The notes below the pieces were generated by a model. It saw nothing but the letters and a program-made list of their open reading frames with translations. It was not told where the DNA came from and did no database searches. The translations under genes were made by a program, and so were the position numbers. This document shows positions 30,850 to 37,546 of a DNA stretch of 42,301 bases, one piece after another. This DNA is from Ruminococcaceae bacterium UBA4306 (GTDB taxonomy: Bacteria > Bacillota > Clostridia > Oscillospirales > Acutalibacteraceae): the NCBI GenBank assembly GCA_002394725.1, contig DGUQ01000171.1, forward strand, positions 1 through 42,301. Direction: 5' to 3'. How positions within the stretch are numbered: position 1 is the stretch's first letter; each line of letters opens with the position of its first letter.

Positions 30850-32214
30850 ATGGGCTTTTACGGTCGTACAGTTATCTACTCGGATCTTTCGTATATCGAC
30901 GAAAGCAATGTAGTAGATGCGCTGTATAAAGCACTCCCTGCCTTCCAAACGAATCAGACACAGATCGAATGGCTGTATCATTATTTCAAGGGCAATCAGC
31001 CGATCTTGAACCGCATAAAAGAAGTACGTTCTGAGATCAATAACAAGGTCGTTGAGAACCATGCGAATGAGATCGTGACCTTTAAGACCGGCTATCTGAT
31101 CGGCGAGCCGATCCAATATGTCAATTACGGTCAAACGGAAGTGTCTGAGGATTTGAACCTTCTCAACCGTTACATGAACGAGGAGCATAAGCCCACAAGG
31201 GACGCAGAGTTGGCGAATTGGTTCCATATCTGCGGTACATCCTATCGTATGGCGCTTCCTGACGGCAATGCCGACAATGATGACGCACCCTTTGAGATAT
31301 TCACGTTGGATCCGCAAGAGACCTTTGTGGTTTATTCCAACAGTATCGGGCATCGCCCTCTGATGGGTGTGTACGTTACAACGATACAGAATGTACGGCA
31401 TTACCACGTGTATACCGATCATGCAAAGTATGAGATCGTCAATCGTGAAATCATCGACAGGCGTGATCATATCCTCGGAATGATACCGATCATCGAGTAT
31501 CCGCTCAACAAGGAACGGATCGGCGCCTTTGAGATCGTAATTCCGCTGCTGAATGCGATCAACACCACCGCGTCGAATCGTCTGGACGGTATCGAGCAGT
31601 TTGTGCAGGCGCTTTTTGTTCTAAAGGGCGTGGAAATCGAGAGCGAGGATTTTCAACGGGTCAAGAAGCTTGGCGGTATCCAGATCCCGAAAGAGGGAGA
31701 TATCGACTATTTGGTTCAGGAATTGAACCAGATGGAGACGCAGACGCTGGTCGATTATATGTACCAAACAGTGTTGGTCATCGTCGGTATGCCGAATCGT
31801 AACGGCGGTTCATCCACAAGCGATACCGGGGCGGCGACGATCATGCGTGACGGTTGGCAGTCTGCCGAGGCGAGAGCAAAGCTGACAGAAACGACATTTG
31901 ACGAAAGTGAAATGCGTTTCCTGCGTCTGATCCTCAATATCGTCAACACCTATCGGGATATCGACCTCAGACTGTCGACGATCGAGATCAAGTTCACGCG
32001 CCGAAACTATCAGAATCTGCTTGAAAAGGTTGAGGCATTAAATATGATTCTCAACAATGACAAGATCCATCCGAAGCTTGGCTTTGAGCTTTGCGGAGCG
32101 TTTACCGATCCCGAATACGCGTACAAGATCAGTGCGGAATACTACGAAGCGCAGCAGCAAAAAGCGCTCGCCGAGCTGAATGAGATCAACGGAGTGCATA
32201 CGGACGATGTATGA
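30850..32214 (+). CDS. Portal protein, SPP1 gp6-like family, 454 aa
   Basis: AAAGGGGGATAGGGG precedes the ATG. YFKGNQPILNR near residue 40, KTGYLIGEPIQYV near 80 and the long helical part (LNAINTTASNRLDGIEQFV) are typical of the SPP1-type portal. The twelve-mer forms the head channel for DNA entry and exit. It overlaps the minor head protein by eight bases. Confidence 0.9.
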   Translation: MGFYGRTVIYSDLSYIDESNVVDALYKALPAFQTNQTQIEWLYHYFKGNQPILNRIKEVRSEINNKVVENHANEIVTFKTGYLIGEPIQYVNYGQTEVSEDLNLLNRYMNEEHKPTRDAELANWFHICGTSYRMALPDGNADNDDAPFEIFTLDPQETFVVYSNSIGHRPLMGVYVTTIQNVRHYHVYTDHAKYEIVNREIIDRRDHILGMIPIIEYPLNKERIGAFEIVIPLLNAINTTASNRLDGIEQFVQALFVLKGVEIESEDFQRVKKLGGIQIPKEGDIDYLVQELNQMETQTLVDYMYQTVLVIVGMPNRNGGSSTSDTGAATIMRDGWQSAEARAKLTETTFDESEMRFLRLILNIVNTYRDIDLRLSTIEIKFTRRNYQNLLEKVEALNMILNNDKIHPKLGFELCGAFTDPEYAYKISAEYYEAQQQKALAELNEINGVHTDDV

Positions 32215-32797
32215 GTATACCGATAAGATCATCAGTACGATGAACAAGCGGTTTATCCGCATCATGGATCGTTTGAAAAGGCGGTTGGCGTCAATCGATG
32301 AGATCAGTGCCTTATTGACCGAATCGGAGCAGACGATCGCAGAGCTTGATTACATCACTCGAAATATGCTGTTGAAAGCAGCTAAAAAGGCATATAAGGA
32401 TAACGGTGGGAGACTGGATACGATCGATGAAATGTGGCTGAATGCCTATTTGAACGGTCTTAGTCCGGTCACTAAGTATTCTTATGCCAACGAAGTTGAT
32501 CGTAAGAGGTCGAGGTTTTTCGAAACACTGGCGGCATCCGATAAGGATCCGAAAGAGCTCAAACCGGCTCTGAGATTATGGTCTCATATGGCAGGAGAAT
32601 ACGCCCTTGAAGTGACGGATTTAGCTGTATTGCAAGCGTATATGGAAAACGGCGTTGAGAAAGTGAGATGGATCACCGAGATGGATGGGCGAGAATGTTC
32701 TGAATGTGCATCTCGTGACGATATGATCTATTTGATTCACAATGTACCGCCCAAGCCCCACTGGGGATGCCGGTGTATACTTGTTCCGGAACAATAG
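32207..32797 (+). CDS. Minor head protein, SPP1 gp7-like, 196 aa
   Basis: The ATG at 32207 lies inside the portal stop region. The protein is helical, and its C-terminus carries the family block RECSECASRDDMIY and PPKPHWGCRC with paired Cys/His. Proteins of this family bind the portal or DNA and help infectivity. The C-terminal block is complete; the N-terminal part is shorter than in SPP1 gp7. Confidence 0.82.
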   Translation: MYEYTDKIISTMNKRFIRIMDRLKRRLASIDEISALLTESEQTIAELDYITRNMLLKAAKKAYKDNGGRLDTIDEMWLNAYLNGLSPVTKYSYANEVDRKRSRFFETLAASDKDPKELKPALRLWSHMAGEYALEVTDLAVLQAYMENGVEKVRWITEMDGRECSECASRDDMIYLIHNVPPKPHWGCRCILVPEQ

Positions 32798-32803
32798 AAG
32801 AGA

Positions 32804-32869
32804 TTACCGCAAACGGGCGGTAAGAAACAGTCAATCAGGACTATAGGAGAAATCTTATAGCCCTTTTTT
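32804..32869 (+). promoter_or_regulatory. Late-gene RNA element, copy C (before scaffold)
   Basis: Hairpin 1 TTACCGC / GCGGTAA with loop AAACGG (32804-32823), linker AACAGTCAATCA. Hairpin 2 GGACTATAGGA / TCTTATAGCCC with a GAAA loop (32838-32863), then six Ts. Compared with copy B, hairpin 1 has a completely different stem but the same loop. Between here and the scaffold start lie two GGAGG sites; the first (near 32898) is held in a CGAGG / CCTCG hairpin and has no ATG. Confidence 0.7.
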
Positions 32870-32963
32870 ATTTGCCAGAGAAGGCATAAATCGCAGCGAG
32901 GAGGACAACCTCGACAAAAACGGAAAATACAGTCAGAGAAGACTAAAATCGCAGGAGGAAACT

Positions 32964-33527
32964 ATGAAAATCGATACCACGACAATCGAAGGCTACGAGA
33001 GCATGACCGCTGAGGAAAAGCTCGCCGCGCTCGAAGGATTCGAGTACGATGACGGGGCGGATGAGATCGCCCGTCTGAAAGCTGCCAACACAAAAGCGTC
33101 AAAGGAAGCGGCAGAGTGGAAGCATAAACATAACGCTCTGCTCGACGATGATGAGAAAAAGCAGCAGGAAGCCGCCGAAAAGCAGCAGCAGATGGAGCAG
33201 GAGCTCGAAACGCTCCGCCGCGAGAAAAAGGAATCAGCTTATAAGGCAAAGCTCCTGAGCGACGGTTACGATGACGAGCTGGCTCAGTCATCTGCGGAAG
33301 CGCTTGCTTCCGGTGATCTCGATACTTTCTTCAAGAATCAGAAGAAATTCATTGAGGTTCACGACAAGGAGTACAAGAAGAAACTGATGAACCAGGATCT
33401 TAAGCCCGATGGCGGCAACAGCAAGCAGTACAAAACCAAGGACGAGATCATGAAGATCAGGGATCCGCAGGAGCGGCAGGCGGCGATCGCTTCCAACCCT
33501 GAACTGTTTGGGTATCAGAAAGAATAA
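32964..33527 (+). CDS. Head scaffold protein, 187 aa
   Basis: GGAGGAAACT precedes the ATG. The protein is acidic and charged with a long coiled coil (residues ~30-95, QQEAAEKQQQMEQELETLRR), then a helical C-terminus ending in ASNPELFGYQKE. Phage scaffolds (GP20/DUF4355 type) have this form and sit directly before the capsid gene, as here. Confidence 0.85.
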   Translation: MKIDTTTIEGYESMTAEEKLAALEGFEYDDGADEIARLKAANTKASKEAAEWKHKHNALLDDDEKKQQEAAEKQQQMEQELETLRREKKESAYKAKLLSDGYDDELAQSSAEALASGDLDTFFKNQKKFIEVHDKEYKKKLMNQDLKPDGGNSKQYKTKDEIMKIRDPQERQAAIASNPELFGYQKE

Positions 33528-33552
33528 TCACAAAGAAAAGGAGAGAAATTTC

Positions 33553-34740
33553 ATGTCAGCAAAAGCTAATTTGACAGGCACTGCGCAGATCACCACAACG
33601 CCGAGAGAGATCGACTTCGTCACTCGCTTTGCACAGAACTGGGACGCATTAATGCAGATCATGGGCATCATGCGTCCGATCGAAAAGACCCCCGGAACTA
33701 AGCTCGTTGCGAGCAAGGCGTCTATCGTTCTCCAGAACGGCAATGTCGGAGAGGGGGAGGCAATCCCTTATTCTCAGGCTAAGGTCGAACCTGTGTATTT
33801 TGATGACATCAAGATCGAGAAGTACGCAAAAGCGGTATCGATCGAGGCGGTAGAGAAGTACGGCGCTGCTGTAGCCGTTCAGAAAACCGACGATGCGTTC
33901 CTGTATCAGCTCCAGAACAAGGTGCTGACTACTTTCTACGACTTCCTCAAGACCGGTACCCTCACCGCAATCGAGACCACATGGCAGCGCGCGCTGGCAA
34001 TGTCAAAGGGCGCCGTTCTCAACAAGTTCCAGAATATGCAGCTTACCGCGACCGAGGTTGTGGCGTTCGTCAACATCCTCGACTACTACGACTATCTGGG
34101 CGACAAGGACATCACCATTCAGACTGTTGCCGGCTTGAACTATGTTCAGGACTTCCTCGGTTACAGGACCGTTTTCCTGCTGTCCGACAACTTCATCGAC
34201 AGGGGCATGGTCATCGCGGTACCGGTCGAGAATATCGATCTGTACTATATCGATCCCAGCAACAGCGATTTTGCGCAGCTCGGCCTGAACTACACCGTGG
34301 AAGGTGTGACAAACCTGATCGGCTTCCATGCGGACGGTAACTATACCACCGCTGTCGGCGAATCTTTCGCCCTCATGGGGATGAAGCTGTGGGCGGAATA
34401 CCTCGACGGCATCGCCGTATATACCGTATCTGACGGAGGCGATGATCCCGAGCCCACCCCCGATCTTGGCACCTTGACTGTCACTTCCGAGGCAGGTACC
34501 GCAGCCGGTGACACCAAGATCACCGTTACTCCTGCAAAAGCAGAGGGCAACATCTACAAGTACAAGGTAGCCGATACCGCGACCGATGTCACCTATGACA
34601 TGAACGTACAGAACTGGGCTGTATGGGACGGTATCGCTGACATCACCGCCGCAACCGACAAGGTGATCACCGTCGTTGAGGCAACCGCCGACTACAAGGC
34701 GCGTGCGGCAGGCTCCGCAACCGTCGTGTCGAAGGCGTAA
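33553..34740 (+). CDS. Major capsid protein with C-terminal Ig-like extension, 395 aa
   Basis: The ATG at 33553 follows AAGGAGAGAAATTT; upstream in-frame ATGs lack sites. Residues ~1-295 look like an HK97-type capsid protein (DFVTRFAQNWDALMQIMGI, ASKASIVLQNGN, DDIKIEKYAKAVSIEAVEKY). After a linker (GGDDPEPTPDLG) a ~85-residue beta domain follows (LTVTSEAGTAAGDTKITVTP). It is probably surface-exposed on the capsid, as Ig-like extensions are in other phages, where they may bind mucus or carbohydrates. Confidence 0.87.
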   Translation: MSAKANLTGTAQITTTPREIDFVTRFAQNWDALMQIMGIMRPIEKTPGTKLVASKASIVLQNGNVGEGEAIPYSQAKVEPVYFDDIKIEKYAKAVSIEAVEKYGAAVAVQKTDDAFLYQLQNKVLTTFYDFLKTGTLTAIETTWQRALAMSKGAVLNKFQNMQLTATEVVAFVNILDYYDYLGDKDITIQTVAGLNYVQDFLGYRTVFLLSDNFIDRGMVIAVPVENIDLYYIDPSNSDFAQLGLNYTVEGVTNLIGFHADGNYTTAVGESFALMGMKLWAEYLDGIAVYTVSDGGDDPEPTPDLGTLTVTSEAGTAAGDTKITVTPAKAEGNIYKYKVADTATDVTYDMNVQNWAVWDGIADITAATDKVITVVEATADYKARAAGSATVVSKA

Positions 34741-34760
34741 GAAATCAGAGAAAGGCAGGC

Positions 34761-35069
34761 GTGATAAAAATGACACAATTGGAAGCTCTGAAAACGATTG
34801 TTGAAGAGACCGATGATAATGTTTTGACCGTCTGCCTTAACCTTGCGGGTCAGGCGATAGCGAACCGCTGCTATCCCTTTGACCCCGAAAAGCCTGTTCC
34901 GTCTAAATACTACGCGCGTCAGATTGAGATCGCGGCATATCTGATCAATAAGCAGGGAGCCGAGGGAGAAACCCAACATAACGAGAACGGAATCAATCGC
35001 TCCTATGAGAGCGCCAGTATTCCTGAATCTATGTTGAAAGATATTGTCCCGTTCGCAAGGGCGATCTGA
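34761..35069 (+). CDS. Head-tail connector, gp6/gp15-like, 102 aa
   Basis: GTG at 34761 lies close behind GAAAGG; an ATG at 34770 is the alternative. The helical protein (NRCYPFDPEKPVPSKYYARQ, EIAAYLINKQGAEGETQHNE, PFARA end) matches the small adaptor proteins that sit under the portal. It begins the head-completion block. Confidence 0.8.
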   Translation: MIKMTQLEALKTIVEETDDNVLTVCLNLAGQAIANRCYPFDPEKPVPSKYYARQIEIAAYLINKQGAEGETQHNENGINRSYESASIPESMLKDIVPFARAI

Positions 35070-35077
35070 GGTGCGGT

Positions 35078-35431
35078 ATGAAGTGTTTGAAACGGAATAA
35101 AAGGCCTTTTTACTTCGCCTCTTACCTTCGTAAGGAAAAGTACGGTCATACATACCGCCCGATATACGGCGACGCTGTAATGCTGATGGGGAATATCTCC
35201 GCATCGAAGGGAACCGCCGAAACAGAACAGTTCGGCATCAATCTTGACTATGATAAAGTCATCGTTCTCGACGATCCTGAATGTCCTATCGAGGAAACCT
35301 CTATTCTGTTCATCGATATAGAGCCTACACGCAATGACGATGGCGATTATATTTATGATTATACTGTAAAGAAAGTCGCGCCTTCGATCAACAGCGTATC
35401 TATAGCGATAAAGCGAGTTGACGTATCGTGA
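35078..35431 (+). CDS. Head closure/stopper-like protein, 117 aa
   Basis: The ATG at 35078 is preceded by GAGGTGCGGT. It is a beta-rich protein (YGDAVMLMGNISASKGTAET, DYDKVIVLDDPECPIEETSI), matching small head-closure proteins by position and fold. Overlaps the next gene by four bases. Confidence 0.7.
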   Translation: MKCLKRNKRPFYFASYLRKEKYGHTYRPIYGDAVMLMGNISASKGTAETEQFGINLDYDKVIVLDDPECPIEETSILFIDIEPTRNDDGDYIYDYTVKKVAPSINSVSIAIKRVDVS

Positions 35432-35913
35432 TCCGCATCACATCAAACGCAAAAACCGTTATCGCTCAGCTCAGGCAGTATAAGCAAAGCCTCAACGGAA
35501 GAATCAGAATTCTTGTTGAACGGCTCGGCAGTCTCGGTGTGAATACCGCGGACATTAAGTTTCGTACCGCGCAATATGACGGCGATAATGACGTTGACGT
35601 ATCGGCGGAATGGATCAACGATACCACCCTGCGCGTTATCGCCTCCGGTGAAACGGTTTTATTCATCGAGTTCGGATCAGGTCTTGGTGGCTATGGCCAT
35701 CCGCAGGCAAAGGATTTCGGGTACGGTCCCGGTACCTATTCCGATGATGAATCGATCGGAGGTAAGCATCATTGGGCTGATCCTGACGGATGGTATTACC
35801 GACACGGCGAGAAGTCTCATGGCAATCCTCCGGCGCGCGCCATGTATGACGCAGGCAAAGAGATGAGGTCACAAATCGTACGGATCGCAAAGGAGGTGTT
35901 CTCCCATGATTGA
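35428..35913 (+). CDS. Tail-completion protein, HK97 gp10-like, 161 aa
   Basis: GTG start at 35428 overlaps the previous TGA. The FIEFGSGLGGYGHP motif near residue 78, and NPPARAMYDAGKEMRSQI at the C-terminus are the hallmarks of gp10-like proteins, which join tail to head. It overlaps the next gene by eight bases. Confidence 0.82.
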   Translation: MIRITSNAKTVIAQLRQYKQSLNGRIRILVERLGSLGVNTADIKFRTAQYDGDNDVDVSAEWINDTTLRVIASGETVLFIEFGSGLGGYGHPQAKDFGYGPGTYSDDESIGGKHHWADPDGWYYRHGEKSHGNPPARAMYDAGKEMRSQIVRIAKEVFSHD

Positions 35914-36307
35914 TTATGATAATGATATCATAGGTGCGGTCGAAACAGCGCTTGAAGCGGAACACTCCGACGTGTTTCTGTATGATGAACCGCTCCCTGT
36001 TGACGCGGATTTCCCTTGTGTAGTGATGGAAGAGATCGACAATTATGTCGATCAGCGCACGATCGATTCGGGGAGCAATGAAAATCACGTTATATCCGTG
36101 TATGAGATCAGTGTTTATTCTAACCGTACTCGAGGAAAGAAACAGGAATGTAAGAGTATCTTTGCTACCGTGAGCGATACTCTGACGGGGCTGGGATTCA
36201 CCCGTTTATCAGCGAATCCCGTATCAATGATCGACGCTACCGTTTATCGGATGATCGGACGATTTACTGCGGTCATATCGGAAAACGGAGAAATATACAG
36301 GAGGTAA
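35906..36307 (+). CDS. Tail terminator-like protein, 133 aa
   Basis: AAGGAGGTG precedes the ATG. The order of a helix, EEIDNYVDQRTIDSGSNENH, beta strands and a C-terminal YRMIGRFTAVISENGEIYRR fits the small tail-terminator/minor capsid proteins found between gp10-like proteins and the tail tube. Confidence 0.72.
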   Translation: MIDYDNDIIGAVETALEAEHSDVFLYDEPLPVDADFPCVVMEEIDNYVDQRTIDSGSNENHVISVYEISVYSNRTRGKKQECKSIFATVSDTLTGLGFTRLSANPVSMIDATVYRMIGRFTAVISENGEIYRR

Positions 36308-36311
36308 TAAA

Positions 36312-36743
36312 ATGGATAAGGCTATCAGCACGATCGGCACCTTTCTGATGTACAAGCCGTCAGGCGGGACAGACTATGAAAAGTTGGTCGATATCAAGAC
36401 GCAGCCGGCGATGGGCGGTGCTCCCGAACAGCTCGAGACCACTACTCTTTCCAACTATATGCGTACCTATATCCCCGGTCTCGAGGCGAACGACGCGAAA
36501 GAGTATACCTGCAACTACAACAAGACCGACTACCAGAAGCTCAAGGCGCTGGAAGGGCAGGAGCTTGACCTTGCGCTGTGGTTCGGCGGTACGAAGGAAA
36601 ACGGCGCAATCACTCCGACCGGCGCGGATGGTAAGTTCTCGTACAAGGGCTATATCAACGTCTTTGTCGCCGAGGGCGAGGTCAACGCCGTACACGATAT
36701 GACGGTGACGACCACCGCCAGCTCCGAGATCACATTCTCGTAA
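36312..36743 (+). CDS. Major tail tube protein, 143 aa
   Basis: AGGAGGTAATAAA precedes the ATG. The beta-rich protein (GGAPEQLETTTLSNYMRTYI, WFGGTKENGAITPTGADGKF, HDMTVTTTASSEITFS end) and its place before the tail chaperones identify the tail tube subunit. Confidence 0.82.
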   Translation: MDKAISTIGTFLMYKPSGGTDYEKLVDIKTQPAMGGAPEQLETTTLSNYMRTYIPGLEANDAKEYTCNYNKTDYQKLKALEGQELDLALWFGGTKENGAITPTGADGKFSYKGYINVFVAEGEVNAVHDMTVTTTASSEITFS

Positions 36744-36758
36744 ATGAGGTGAAGTATC

Positions 36759-37106
36759 ATGGCAAAGACAAAGAGCGCAAAGACAATCGTTTTCACCTAT
36801 GAGGGTAAGGAATATACCCTCGAATTCAACCGCAGGGTTGTCAAGAACATCATGGAGCGCAGAGGCTTCGATCTCAGCGAGATCGGCACCAAGCCGCTGA
36901 CTATGCTGCCGCTCCTTTTCTGGGGTGCGTTCCAAATGCACCACAAGGGTATCACGCAGGATACCACGGATGAGATCTTAGAACATCTCAACAATAGAGA
37001 CGTTCTGTTCGAAAAACTGAGTGAAATGTATGTTGAGCCCGCGTCGGTTCTCTTCGATGAACCCGAGGAAGACGAGGGAAACGTGAGCTGGGACCCGAGC
37101 TGGTAA
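36759..37106 (+). CDS. Tail assembly chaperone (gpG-like), 115 aa
   Basis: GAGGTGAAG precedes the ATG. A beta-rich N-terminus (IVFTYEGKEYTLEFNRRVV) is followed by helices that bind the tape measure. It ends ...EDEGNVSWDPSW. A fraction of ribosomes should slip back one base at GGGAAAC (37076-37082) and enter the next frame, making a 262-aa fusion. This is the gpG/gpGT scheme of lambda-like tails. Confidence 0.85.
   Translation: MAKTKSAKTIVFTYEGKEYTLEFNRRVVKNIMERRGFDLSEIGTKPLTMLPLLFWGAFQMHHKGITQDTTDEILEHLNNRDVLFEKLSEMYVEPASVLFDEPEEDEGNVSWDPSW
37076..37082 (+). promoter_or_regulatory. -1 ribosomal frameshift site GGGAAAC
   Basis: The heptamer is in the right phase (G GGA AAC in the zero frame), so both tRNAs can re-pair as GGG AAA. 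The -1 frame is open from 37082 to 37546. A GC-rich region and a perfect 8-bp GGGGGCGG / CCGCCCCC hairpin (37127-37134, 37146-37153) lie downstream; the second is about 45 bases away, so its role as a stimulator is less sure. Confidence 0.85.
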
Positions 37107-37546
37107 GTGATCGGTCGTCCCTTGAAGGGGGCGGGTCGGACGAATCCGCCCCCGCGTCATTCACTGAGCTTTTCAGTGAACACTTACCGCATTATCTATC
37201 AATAGGAATGACACCCGAGCAGTTCTGGGATGACGATTGCACATTGGTGATCGCCTACCGGGAAGCGTGGAAGCTCAGACAGCGGGAAAAGAACCGCTGG
37301 CTGTGGCTGCAGGGATTATATATATACGAGGCGTTATGCGATGTTTCGCCTGTGCTGCACGCGTTTGCAAAGAAAGGTACAAAGCCTGTTCCGTACATGA
37401 AAGAGCCGATCGCACTCTCAGAAGCGGAGATCAAAGAGCGCAAAGAGCGTGACGAGCGCCGCGCTTATGAGCAGTCGATCGCGGAGACGAAGGCTTGGAT
37501 GGCGCGTCGTAACGCCAAGAAAAAGGAAGTGAGAACAGATGGCTGA
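37082..37546 (+). CDS. gpT-like part of the tail chaperone, made by frameshift
   Basis: In the -1 frame this gives 154 residues: a Gly/Ser-rich linker (SSLEGGGSDESAPASF), then TELFSEHLPHYLSIGMTPEQ and a helical, basic C-terminus. The first ATG (37208) has no good ribosome site, and coding sense clearly extends upstream of it, so separate initiation there is unlikely. It overlaps the tape measure gene by eight bases. Confidence 0.8.
   Translation, partial: RELGPELVSDRSSLEGGGSDESAPASFTELFSEHLPHYLSIGMTPEQFWDDDCTLVIAYREAWKLRQREKNRWLWLQGLYIYEALCDVSPVLHAFAKKGTKPVPYMKEPIALSEAEIKERKERDERRAYEQSIAETKAWMARRNAKKKEVRTDG
37127..37153 (+). other. GC-rich hairpin downstream of the frameshift site
   Basis: An 8-bp perfect stem with an 11-base loop lies inside the gpT-frame linker. 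It may slow ribosomes or form a longer-range structure. Confidence 0.5.

Noticed and set aside
34003..34776. Minus-strand frame (257 codons) opposite the capsid gene
   Set aside because: Shadow of the capsid gene, with unnatural composition and no start signal.
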